A model generated the notes under the pieces. That model did not search any database. It saw only the letters and a program-made list of their open reading frames with translations, and was not told the DNA's origin. From Euzebyaceae bacterium (GTDB lineage: Bacteria > Actinomycetota > Nitriliruptoria > Euzebyales > Egibacteraceae), in the NCBI GenBank assembly GCA_013698135.1, contig JACCVM010000234.1, positions 1 to 6,998 of the forward strand: 6,998 bases of DNA, written 5' to 3'. This document shows, in pieces, positions 1-6,487 of the stretch (position 1 is the first letter of the stretch; each line of letters begins with the position of its first letter). Made by a program: the position numbers and the translations under genes.

Positions 1-2
1 CA

Positions 3-31
3 AGTCCTCAAGTAGCGAAGCGGTAGGACAT
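3..31 (+). repeat. Leader repeat unit 1 (29 bp)
   Basis: This is the first of two direct repeats upstream of thrC. It matches the unit at 66-94 at 27 of 29 positions, differing only at 11 and 13. GTCCT (4-8) can pair with AGGAC (25-29). Inside, GC (15-16) and GC (20-21) can close a GAA triloop. Both differences fall in the unpaired part between the two stems. The unit begins three bases from the window edge, so further copies may lie upstream. Confidence 0.8.
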
Positions 32-65
32 GCAACCGACGATAGCCGCCTGCGAACGGAAGACC

Positions 66-94
66 AGTCCTCATGCAGCGAAGCGGTAGGACAT
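66..94 (+). promoter_or_regulatory. Leader repeat unit 2, hairpin containing the thrC ribosome-binding site
   Basis: This is the second copy of the 29-bp leader unit, 63 bp after the first. Its right arm AGGAC (88-92) contains the only plausible Shine-Dalgarno for thrC: AGGA at 88-91, seven bases before the ATG at 99. The same bases can pair with GTCCT (67-71) in the left arm, so the folded hairpin would hide the ribosome-binding site. Because the units share the self-complementary TCCT/AGGA arms, the left arm of one unit could also pair with the right arm of the other. The repeat and the pairing are seen directly. Translational control of thrC is an inference. Confidence 0.5.
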
Positions 95-98
95 AGCA

Positions 99-1358
99 AT
101 GACCACGTCGACGCTGACGCACCTGGAGGGCTCGGAGTCTGGTCGGACCTACGACGCGGATGTGCTGCAACGCTTGGACCCCGCCGACGACCGGCCGCTG
201 CTCGCCCGCTATGACCTGGGCCAGGCGGCGCGCAGCCTGTCGCCCAAGTCGCTGGCGCAGCGCACCAGCGGTGGCCTGTGGCGGTGGGCGGAGCTGCTGC
301 CCGTGCGCGACCCGCAGCGGCGGTTGTGGCTGGGGGAGGGGGCGACCGCGCTCTACCCGCCGACGCGGCTGGCCGGGGCGCTGGGCTTGGACCGGCTGCT
401 GATCAAGGCCGAGGGCGCCAACCCGACTGGTTCGTTCAAGGCTCGGGGGATGGCGGCCGCCGTCAGCCGCGCGGCGGAGCTGGGCGCCACCAGCCTGATC
501 GCTCCGTCCGCCGGCAACGCCGGCGGGGCACTGGCCGCGTACGGGGCGGCCGCCGGGCTCCCGGTGACCGTGGTGATGCCCGCCGATGTGCCCGCCGCCA
601 ACCGCGACGAGGCGCTGGTCTGCGACGCCGACGTGCTGCTCGTCGAGGGCCTGATCAGCGACTGCGGGCGCATCTGCGCCCAGATCGCCGCCGCTACCGG
701 GGCGTTCGACGTCAGCACCTTGAAAGAGCCATACCGCGTCGAGGGCAAGAAGACCATGGGTCTGGAGCTCGCCGAGGATCTGGACTGGCACCTGCCCGAT
801 GTCATCGTCTACCCAACTGGCGGCGGCACGGGCCTGGTCGGCATGGCCAAGGCGTTCGACGAGCTGGAGGCCATGGGGCTGGTCTCGGAACGGCGGCCCC
901 GCCTGGTCAGCGTCCAGGCCGAAGGCTGCGCGCCGCTGGTACGAGCCTTCGCCGCCGGTGAGCGCCGTGCCGAGCCGTGGGTTGGCGCCACCACTCGCGC
1001 CGGCGGCCTGCGGGTGCCGGCCGCCATCGGCGACACGCTGGTCCTCGACGCGCTGCGCTCCTCGGGCGGGACTGCGGTGGCCGTGCCCGAGGAGGAGATC
1101 GACGCGATGCAGCGCTCCGCCGGGCGGTTGGGTGCCGGCTACATCAGTCCGGAGAGTGCGGCCGTCTTCGCCGCGCTGCGCGAGCTTGTGGCGAACGGAA
1201 CGATCGACGCCGACGAGCAGGTGGTCGCCTTCGACACCGGCATCGGCCACAAGTACCCACCGCCGCCGGGCCTGGTCACCCCGCCCGTCGTGGGCGCCGC
1301 CGAGCAGGACGTCGACCGGATCCTGGCGTTGCTCGACCGCGGCGCGGCGCCGGCGTAG
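99..1358 (+). CDS. thrC: Threonine synthase (PLP-dependent)
   Basis: The product converts O-phospho-L-homoserine to L-threonine and phosphate, the last step of threonine synthesis, in the cytoplasm. The 419-residue protein has the fold-type II PLP enzyme signature. The Schiff-base lysine is Lys114 in NPTGSFKARG. An SAGNAGG loop at 137-143 follows, then a glycine-rich phosphate-binding loop GGGTG at 241-245, and a C-terminal DTGIGHKY at 379-386 that matches the TGxGxK end motif of the family. The N-terminus, LTHLEGSESG, is the usual start of the longer actinobacterial/archaeal-type ThrC, but the cysteines often found there (LECS..) are missing. The ATG at 99 is supported by AGGA seven bases upstream and by this conserved N-terminus. 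No hom or thrB is adjacent, so it appears to be a stand-alone gene. A related beta-replacing PLP enzyme is possible but less likely. Confidence 0.93.
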   Translation: MTTSTLTHLEGSESGRTYDADVLQRLDPADDRPLLARYDLGQAARSLSPKSLAQRTSGGLWRWAELLPVRDPQRRLWLGEGATALYPPTRLAGALGLDRLLIKAEGANPTGSFKARGMAAAVSRAAELGATSLIAPSAGNAGGALAAYGAAAGLPVTVVMPADVPAANRDEALVCDADVLLVEGLISDCGRICAQIAAATGAFDVSTLKEPYRVEGKKTMGLELAEDLDWHLPDVIVYPTGGGTGLVGMAKAFDELEAMGLVSERRPRLVSVQAEGCAPLVRAFAAGERRAEPWVGATTRAGGLRVPAAIGDTLVLDALRSSGGTAVAVPEEEIDAMQRSAGRLGAGYISPESAAVFAALRELVANGTIDADEQVVAFDTGIGHKYPPPPGLVTPPVVGAAEQDVDRILALLDRGAAPA

Positions 1359-1381
1359 CCCGGGTTGGCCGGCTGGCAGGT

Positions 1382-1431
1382 GGCCGGGTGCGATTCCGGA
1401 CGTGGGTGCCCGCTGCCGCACCCGCTCGGCG
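1382..1431. repeat. Convergent-spacer structured repeat, copy A (50 bp)
   Basis: This 50-bp element is about 80% identical to the copy at 1452-1501, with a 70-bp period. GGGTGC (1386-1391) pairs with GCACCC (1418-1423). A 6x6 internal loop follows, then an inner GGAC/GCCC stem (1398-1401 with 1408-1411, one A-C mismatch) closes a six-base loop. A competing hairpin, GGGTGC at 1404-1409 with the same GCACCC, is also possible. It lies 23 bp after the thrC stop between convergent genes, so it may act in transcription termination, but there is no T-tract. Confidence 0.6.
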
Positions 1432-1451
1432 TTGCGCTCGGCGCGGTGGAT

Positions 1452-1501
1452 GGCTGGGTGCATTTGTGGACGTGCGTGTCCGTTGCGGCACCCGCCCGGC
1501 G
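1452..1501. repeat. Convergent-spacer structured repeat, copy B (50 bp)
   Basis: This is the second copy of the element at 1382-1431. It has the same geometry: GGGTGC (1456-1461) with GCACCC (1488-1493), a 6x6 internal loop, then GGAC (1468-1471) with GTCC (1478-1481) around a six-base loop. Of the ten differences from copy A, seven fall in loops. The other three (1455, 1479, 1496) are in stems and keep or restore pairing: C-G to U-G, A-C to A-U, G-U to G-C. The function is unknown. Confidence 0.6.
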
Positions 1502-1518
1502 CGCGGAACGGGCTGAGG

Positions 1519-1535
1519 GATCGCGGCTCGCGATC
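1519..1535. terminator. Perfect 7-bp hairpin after the HAD gene, possible terminator
   Basis: GATCGCG (1519-1525) and CGCGATC (1529-1535) form a perfect inverted repeat with a GCT loop. On the - strand it begins 17 bases after the stop codon of the HAD phosphatase, a usual place for a terminator. No T-run follows on either strand, as is common in high-GC actinobacteria, so termination is inferred only from structure and position. Confidence 0.4.
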
Positions 1536-1552
1536 GGCGTCGGCAGCGCTCG

Positions 1553-2188
1553 TTACAGCCGGCCGACCAGCGCTCGGGGATCGTCGACCACGTCGTCGGC
1601 CCCCGCGTGCAACAAGCGGTCGTCGCCGAAGCCGCCGCAGCGCACTCCGAGGCAGCGGATGCCGACCCGGCGCGCGGCCTCGGCGTCCCAGGGGCTGTCG
1701 CCGATGAGCGTCGCGGAACTCGGGCTCATCCCCAGGTCCGCAACCGCCGCCAGCAGCAGGTCAGGGGCGGGCTTCGGCGAACCAACGTCGCCGGAGTCAG
1801 CGACCGTCACATCGTCGCGGCCAAGGGCTCGCATCAGCGCCTCGGTCGTCTCCGGTTCGGCAGACGTGGCGATCACGAAGGCGATCTCGCGCCGCTGCAG
1901 GTCGTCCAGCAGCGCCGTCGCACCAGGGGTGGGCTGCAACTCGTCAGCGTGCTCCAGGAAGCGCCGCTGGTGGTCGGCGGAGATCCCGTCGGCATCCTCG
2001 GGCTCCTCGCCGAGCAGCCACGGACGCAGCCGCTGGCCGCCCATGCCGATGGCGTGGTGAATACGCCACATCGGCACGCAGTGGCCGCTGGCGCGCAGCG
2101 CGGCTTCCCAGGCCACGACGTGGAAGAACACCGAGTCGACGAGGGTGCCGTCGAGGTCGAGCAGGACGCAGGGGCGGTAGTCGGCCAT
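1553..2188 (-). CDS. HAD superfamily hydrolase, subfamily IA (phosphoglycolate phosphatase / beta-phosphoglucomutase-like)
   Basis: This is a cytoplasmic phosphatase or phosphomutase of about 211 residues. All four HAD motifs are present. Motif I is DLDGTLVDS, with nucleophile Asp11 and acid/base Asp13. Motif II is the threonine of VIATSA near 108. Motif III is the lysine of SPKPAPD (139). Motif IV is GDSPWDAEAA, with Asp164 and Asp168 for magnesium. The helical cap between motifs I and II is the small C1 type. The substrate cannot be read from the sequence. I chose the ATG at 2188, which puts motif I at the usual distance from the N-terminus. An in-frame GTG at 2209 would add seven residues. 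Neither start has a clear Shine-Dalgarno. The gene converges on thrC and diverges from the phospho-sugar mutase gene, so a shared sugar-phosphate role is possible but unproven. Confidence 0.88.
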   Translation of the reverse strand: MADYRPCVLLDLDGTLVDSVFFHVVAWEAALRASGHCVPMWRIHHAIGMGGQRLRPWLLGEEPEDADGISADHQRRFLEHADELQPTPGATALLDDLQRREIAFVIATSAEPETTEALMRALGRDDVTVADSGDVGSPKPAPDLLLAAVADLGMSPSSATLIGDSPWDAEAARRVGIRCLGVRCGGFGDDRLLHAGADDVVDDPRALVGRL

Positions 2189-2283
2189 GGCATGCACGTG
2201 CCCGGCCACGGCAGCGCCAAACCGGGGGCCGAAGAGCCTCGGCGACTATGCTGCGCGCCCGTGGGCCGACAGGAGGGGTGAAG
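2189..2283 (+). promoter_or_regulatory. Divergent intergenic region with strong Shine-Dalgarno for the mutase gene
   Basis: This short spacer lies between the divergent HAD and phospho-sugar mutase genes. AGGAGG at 2271-2276, seven bases before the ATG at 2284, is a strong ribosome-binding site and decides that start. An earlier in-frame ATG at 2248 lies upstream of it and is rejected. A TATGCT hexamer at 2247-2252 resembles a -10 element about 30 bases before the start, but no -35 box is recognisable. The promoter call is therefore weak. Confidence 0.45.
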
Positions 2284-4017
2284 ATGGACCTGCGTGCCCG
2301 GGCGGAGTGCTGGATAGCCGCTGACCCCGATCCCGACACCAGAGCCGAGCTGCGGGCGCTGGTGGACTCTGGCGACGAAGCCGCGCTGGCGGAGCGGTTC
2401 GGGGCCCGGCTGGAGTTCGGCACTGCCGGCATCCGCGGGCCGCTGGGAGCCGGTCCGGGCCGCATGAACCGCGTGGTCGTTCGGCGGGTCACCGCGGGCC
2501 TGGCCGCGCGCCTCGCCGGTGAGCCGGAGGCCGCCGAGCGGGGTGTCGTGGTGGGCCACGACGCCCGTCACAAGTCCTTGGAGTTCGCGCAGGACACCGC
2601 CGGGGTGTTGGCCACTGCCGGCCTGCGGGTGCACCGCATCCCTGGGCTGGCCCCGACGCCGCTGGTCGCGTTCGCGGTGCGTCACCTCGGTGCCGCCGCG
2701 GGCGTGCAGATCACCGCCAGCCACAACCCGGCGGCTGACAACGGCTACAAGGTCTACTGGTCCGACGGCGCCCAGATCTGTACACCGCTGGACGCCGAGA
2801 TCAGCGCCGCCATCGACGCCCTCGATCCCGACCAAGTCGTTCCGGTCGCGCGGGCCGACGACGGGAGGATCGCGGATCTGCAGGTCGGGCTGGTCGACGC
2901 CTACCGCAACGCGGTGCTGGCGTTGGTCTCGCCGGCAGGTGCACAGGCGCCGGGGTCGAAGGCGCGGGAAGACCTGCGCATCGTCTACACGCCGCTGCAC
3001 GGCGTGGCCGCCCCGCTGGCCTGCCAGCTATTGGGACAGGCGGGCTTCACCGACGTTCGAGTCGTGGACCAGCAGGCCCAACCCGACCCCGACTTTCCCA
3101 CCGTCGCTTTTCCCAACCCGGAGGTTCCAGGGGCGCTCGACCTCGCCATGGCGCTGGCCGACACCACCGGCGCCGACCTGATCTTGGCCAACGACCCTGA
3201 CGGTGACCGCATCGCGGCTGCGGTGCCCGTCGACGGCCGCTGGCAGACCCTGACCGGTGACGACATCGGCTGCCTGCTGGCCGAGTGGCTGCTGTCGCGC
3301 GGCGAGCGAGGGCCGAACCGGGCCGTGGCCACGACCGTGGTGTCGTCGCAGCTGCTGCGCCGCATCGCCGAGGCGCACGGCGTCGGGTACGCCGAAACCC
3401 TGACGGGCTTCAAGTGGTTGGCCAGAGCGGCGCTGCAGGCGGCCGCGGCCGGCGGGCGGATGGTGCTGGCCTACGAGCAGGCACTCGGGGTGATGTGCGG
3501 CACCGCGGTGCTGGACAAGGACGGCCTGTCCGCGGCTCTGGTGCTGGCCGACATGGCCGCGGCGTTCAAGGCGGAGGGGCGTGACGCAGCCGCCGCCTTG
3601 GACGAGTTGGCACGCCGTCACGGGCTGCACCTGACGGAAGGGCGCTCGCTGCGCCTGGAGGGCCCGCAGGCCGACACGATCGCCACCGCTGCTCTGCTGC
3701 GGCTGCGAAAGGACCCTCCCGCCAACCTCGCCGGCGTCGCGATCACCTCGGTTGCCGACCATGCCGCCGGAACCCGCACGCTCGGCGGTGGGCAGGTGCA
3801 GGCGCTGTCCACCCCGCCCACTGACCTGGTCGCGTTGACCCTGGCTGACGGTTCGCGTCTGCAGGTCCGGCCGAGCGGCACCGAGCCGTTGCTGAAGTTC
3901 TATTTCGAGACGGTGGAAGCGGTGGCTGCCGACGAGCCGGTCAGCGCGGCCCGGGCACGCGCCAAGGCCCGCTTGGACGCGCAGGCCGAAGCCTTTCTGG
4001 AGGCCGCCGGCGTATGA
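2284..4017 (+). CDS. Phospho-sugar mutase (alpha-D-phosphohexomutase family, phosphoglucomutase/phosphomannomutase)
   Basis: This cytoplasmic enzyme of 577 residues moves a phosphate between C1 and C6 (or C5) of a sugar phosphate through a phosphoserine. The four-domain signature is complete. The catalytic loop TASHNP has Ser146. The magnesium loop DPDGDR is at 304-309. GFK (375-377) and the sugar-binding YEQALG (397-402), followed by DKDG, are in domain 3. The phosphate-binding RPSGTEP is at 529-535 in domain 4. Length and motif style match the long PGM2/PmmB-type enzymes (mycobacterial PmmB is somewhat shorter). These include phosphoglucomutases, phosphomannomutases and phosphopentomutases, so the substrate is not fixed by sequence. 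The start at 2284 is set by AGGAGG at 2271-2276. Its stop overlaps the start of the next gene in ATGA, which points to a two-gene operon with translational coupling to the MFS transporter. Confidence 0.92.
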   Translation: MDLRARAECWIAADPDPDTRAELRALVDSGDEAALAERFGARLEFGTAGIRGPLGAGPGRMNRVVVRRVTAGLAARLAGEPEAAERGVVVGHDARHKSLEFAQDTAGVLATAGLRVHRIPGLAPTPLVAFAVRHLGAAAGVQITASHNPAADNGYKVYWSDGAQICTPLDAEISAAIDALDPDQVVPVARADDGRIADLQVGLVDAYRNAVLALVSPAGAQAPGSKAREDLRIVYTPLHGVAAPLACQLLGQAGFTDVRVVDQQAQPDPDFPTVAFPNPEVPGALDLAMALADTTGADLILANDPDGDRIAAAVPVDGRWQTLTGDDIGCLLAEWLLSRGERGPNRAVATTVVSSQLLRRIAEAHGVGYAETLTGFKWLARAALQAAAAGGRMVLAYEQALGVMCGTAVLDKDGLSAALVLADMAAAFKAEGRDAAAALDELARRHGLHLTEGRSLRLEGPQADTIATAALLRLRKDPPANLAGVAITSVADHAAGTRTLGGGQVQALSTPPTDLVALTLADGSRLQVRPSGTEPLLKFYFETVEAVAADEPVSAARARAKARLDAQAEAFLEAAGV

Positions 4018-5237
4018 GCACGGGGTTGGGCGGACTTGTCCGCCAACCGTTATGGCGACGTTGGACATTGGCCTCGCTGCTGGGGCGTCTGCCGCTGACG
4101 ATGACGCTGCTGGCGTTGGTGCTCGTCGGTGAGCGGGTGGCCGGCTCCCTGGCGGTCGGCGCGCAGCTGGCCGGCGTGGCCACCATCGCCGCGGGCATCG
4201 CGGCGCCGCTGCGGGGGCGGCAGCTGGACAGCGGCGGCATCCGCGTCGGGCTGCGCAACGCCGCCTTGCTGACCGCGGCCGTCCTCGGCGCGCAGGCCGC
4301 GGCGGTGGTGATGGGCGCACCATTGCTGGTGCTGTTCGGGCTCGCGGCGGCGCAGGGTGTGACGTCCGCGGCGCTGTCGGGTGGATTCCGGGCGCTGCTG
4401 GTGTCGGTCGTTGATGCTTCGGACTTGCCGCAGGCCAACACGCTGGAGGCGGTGCTCATCGAGATCGCCTTCGTCGCCGGCCCCAGCCTCGCCGGCATCC
4501 TGGCGCTGGTCGTCGGCCCGGTGGGTGTCCTGCTGGCGATGGCTGCCGCCAGCGTCGCGTCGGCGCTGCTGACCGCCACCCTCCCGCCCGTCTCACCGCA
4601 CACCAAGCGGGCCGTCGCCCCGCCATGGCGGACAGCCGGGGCGCCCGCCGTCTACCTGTTGGCTCTCGCGATGGGCGCGGCACTCGGGCTGTTGGAGTCG
4701 GCCTTGCCGGCCCGCTCGGCCGAGCTCGGCATGGCAGCGGCGTCGGCAGGTCCGTTGCTGGCGTTGACCGCGGCCGGCAGCGCCGTGGGTGGGTTGCTGG
4801 CGGCGGTCCGGCGCGACCACCGCAGGTATCAGGCCCGCGTCGCCGTCGGCCTGCTGGTGACGATGGGCCTGCTGTTCGGGGCCCTGGCGGCCACCGGCGG
4901 CCGTGTGTCCCTGGGCGTGCTGTTGTTCCTGGCCGGCGCGCCCATCGCACCGCTGAACGCGCTGGGTTCACTGCGACTGCAGGACACGATCCCGGCCAGC
5001 CGCCTCGGCGAGGGTTTTGCGGTCTTCACCGCGATGATCCTGGTCGGAGCGGGAATCGGCCAGAGCATCACCGGTCAGCTGCTAGAGGACGTGGGAGCGC
5101 AGGTGCTGCTCGCCGGCGCCGCGGTCATCCCGATCGCGGCCGGCGTCGTCATCACTGCGGTGGTCCTGCGCCGGCGAAGGACAAGTGGTCGCCGCGCGGC
5201 TCAGTTGCGCAGATCGCCCGCGGGCACGGCCAGGTGA
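4014..5237 (+). CDS. MFS transporter, 12 predicted TM segments
   Basis: This 407-residue membrane protein is probably a secondary transporter of the major facilitator superfamily. About twelve hydrophobic segments are visible, six before and six after a hydrophilic centre near residues 191-210, the classic 6+6 layout. The loop after the second segment, LRGRQLDSGG (66-75), sits where MFS motif A would be but is a weak match. A conserved-looking stretch, ANTLEAVLIEIAFVAGPSLAG (141 onward), precedes the fifth segment. It resembles actinobacterial drug-efflux-like MFS proteins. The substrate and direction are unknown. The ATG at 4014 lies inside the stop of the phospho-sugar mutase (ATGA), so expression is likely coupled. 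The C-terminal 12 codons overlap the 3' end of the sigma-factor fusion gene on the other strand. Confidence 0.85.
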   Translation: MSTGLGGLVRQPLWRRWTLASLLGRLPLTMTLLALVLVGERVAGSLAVGAQLAGVATIAAGIAAPLRGRQLDSGGIRVGLRNAALLTAAVLGAQAAAVVMGAPLLVLFGLAAAQGVTSAALSGGFRALLVSVVDASDLPQANTLEAVLIEIAFVAGPSLAGILALVVGPVGVLLAMAAASVASALLTATLPPVSPHTKRAVAPPWRTAGAPAVYLLALAMGAALGLLESALPARSAELGMAAASAGPLLALTAAGSAVGGLLAAVRRDHRRYQARVAVGLLVTMGLLFGALAATGGRVSLGVLLFLAGAPIAPLNALGSLRLQDTIPASRLGEGFAVFTAMILVGAGIGQSITGQLLEDVGAQVLLAGAAVIPIAAGVVITAVVLRRRRTSGRRAAQLRRSPAGTAR

Positions 5238-6487
5238 TGGCCGAGCCGGCGCAGCTCGTCGGCGTCCTCGGGCCCGGTCACCCCCACCCGGCGGGCGAAG
5301 CCTGGCCCGTGCGGTCGCAGGACTCCCTCGAAGGACAATCGCTGGCCCGACTCCACGCGCCTGCTTGATTCGCTCCGGCGGCGGGTCAGCTGAACCCACA
5401 CTCGGGCGCCACCGGGGCTGGCGCTGACCCAGAACCCCTCGTTGGCAGCCACCGACCGGACGATCATCCGCTCGCCGCGAACCGTGCAACCGGCGAGGCG
5501 CTCGGCCTCGGCACGTCCCATCCCGGCCAGAAGACGGTTGTCCAACACCACCGGCTCCCCCGAGGTCGAGCCTTGTGACGCGGGAGCGCAGGTCGCGCGC
5601 TGCGCCGATGCGGGCTGCGGCTGCGCCGCGGGCTGCCCCGACGGCGCTGGTTGCGCCGGCAGCAAGGCGACGGCCGTCGCCAACGCTGCCGCTGCCGTCA
5701 CCGCCGTCACCGACTGAGCCGGGTGTCGGCGCACGAGGTCGGTGACGAACTCCCAGGCCGACACCACACCGGCAGGAAACAGGCTGGCGGCCGGGATCCG
5801 CCGGCGCAGCAGGGCCGAACTGAGGTCGGCGCACACCGCACACGTCAGCAGGTGCGCACCCGCGTTGAGTGCCTCTTGGCGTCGCCGGTCACCAACCGAC
5901 AAGGCCAACAGCACCGGTTTGCAGCGTGCGGTGGGCAGCTGCACCCGCCCAACCGCCAGCAGGTACTCGACGCGCAGCTTGCCTCGGCTGCGAGCCATGC
6001 GCACCGCCACGGCCCCTGGCGTGGAGTCCTGCTCATCGGCTAGCGCGGCGGTGCCCGTGCCGGTCACCTCGTGAGCGACGATGGCCTGGCGGTCGCGCGG
6101 CGACAGGGTCTGCAGCGCCGCGCGGACGGCAGCTCGTTCCTCGGACGACACCACCTCGTCCTCCGGACTCGCCGTCAAGCGGTGCTCGACCAGCCGAGGG
6201 GCGTAGCGCTGGAGGCGACGCTCGGCACGGGCGTGAGACACCACCAGGTTGCGGGCGGTGACGATCGCGTACGGCGTGACCGCGTCGTCCTGCAGGCGAC
6301 CGCGCACCTGCATGATCCGGGTGATCGTCTCCTGGGTCAGATCCGCGACGGCCTCTTTGTCGTGGACACGCGCGGCAACCACGCGACGGATGAGCGGCGT
6401 CAGCGCGACAACATCGTCTTGCGCCACAGGTCGGTCCGCTCGATGAGGTTCGGGGTGGTCTTCGCCCAGGCGTGAGCCTATCGCCAC
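5201..6487 (-). CDS. ECF-like sigma-70 factor fused to a zinc anti-sigma domain, one TM helix and an extracytoplasmic domain
   Basis: This 428-residue protein joins a sigma factor and an anti-sigma-like module. Residues about 28-95 are sigma-70 region 2, with DLTQETITR (49-57) and TARNLVVSHARAERR (77-91). Residues about 118-178 are region 4, with LSPRDRQAIVAHE (128-140) and a helix-turn-helix ending in RMARSRGKLRVEYLLA. Next comes a zinc anti-sigma (ZAS, zf-HC2) motif: Cys189, then His212-x3-Cys216-x2-Cys219. A hydrophobic segment at about 259-277 would span the membrane. A Pro/Ala/Gln-rich linker and a beta-rich domain (about 300-428) with Cys300 and Cys334 would lie outside. ECF sigma factors with regulatory C-terminal extensions are known in Actinomycetota; I infer tethering and auto-inhibition here. 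The GTG at 6487 lacks a Shine-Dalgarno. An in-frame GTG at 6427, 20 codons later, fits the sigma domain start and is a real alternative. Confidence 0.85.
   Translation of the reverse strand: MAIGSRLGEDHPEPHRADRPVAQDDVVALTPLIRRVVAARVHDKEAVADLTQETITRIMQVRGRLQDDAVTPYAIVTARNLVVSHARAERRLQRYAPRLVEHRLTASPEDEVVSSEERAAVRAALQTLSPRDRQAIVAHEVTGTGTAALADEQDSTPGAVAVRMARSRGKLRVEYLLAVGRVQLPTARCKPVLLALSVGDRRRQEALNAGAHLLTCAVCADLSSALLRRRIPAASLFPAGVVSAWEFVTDLVRRHPAQSVTAVTAAAALATAVALLPAQPAPSGQPAAQPQPASAQRATCAPASQGSTSGEPVVLDNRLLAGMGRAEAERLAGCTVRGERMIVRSVAANEGFWVSASPGGARVWVQLTRRRSESSRRVESGQRLSFEGVLRPHGPGFARRVGVTGPEDADELRRLGHHLAVPAGDLRN

Noticed and set aside
30..89. A short leader peptide ORF (19 codons) before thrC, as in threonine attenuation.
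   Set aside because: It has only two Thr and two Ile, spread out, its AGGA lies one base from its ATG, and no terminator/antiterminator pair is evident. It seems to arise from the repeat units.
3..94. A CRISPR array: 29-bp repeat with a 34-bp spacer resembles type I-E dimensions.
   Set aside because: Only two units are visible, they differ at two positions, the second overlaps the ribosome-binding site of thrC, and no cas gene is present. Sequence upstream of the window could change this.
2248..2283. An upstream ATG (2248) as start of the phospho-sugar mutase.
   Set aside because: The strong AGGAGG at 2271-2276 lies downstream of it and is correctly spaced for the ATG at 2284; the extra 12 residues match nothing in the family.
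3472..3489. YEQALG instead of the common EE(A/S)xG in the mutase sugar-binding loop, as a possible inactivating change.
   Set aside because: The first glutamate, which contacts the sugar in family members, is kept, and the next position varies among phosphohexomutases.
1873..4323. Long open frames on the - strand opposite the phospho-sugar mutase (1873-3000 and 3028-4323).
   Set aside because: They are Arg/Pro/Gly/Gln-rich, without recognisable domains, and lie opposite a gene with complete catalytic motifs; this is the usual high-GC antisense artefact.
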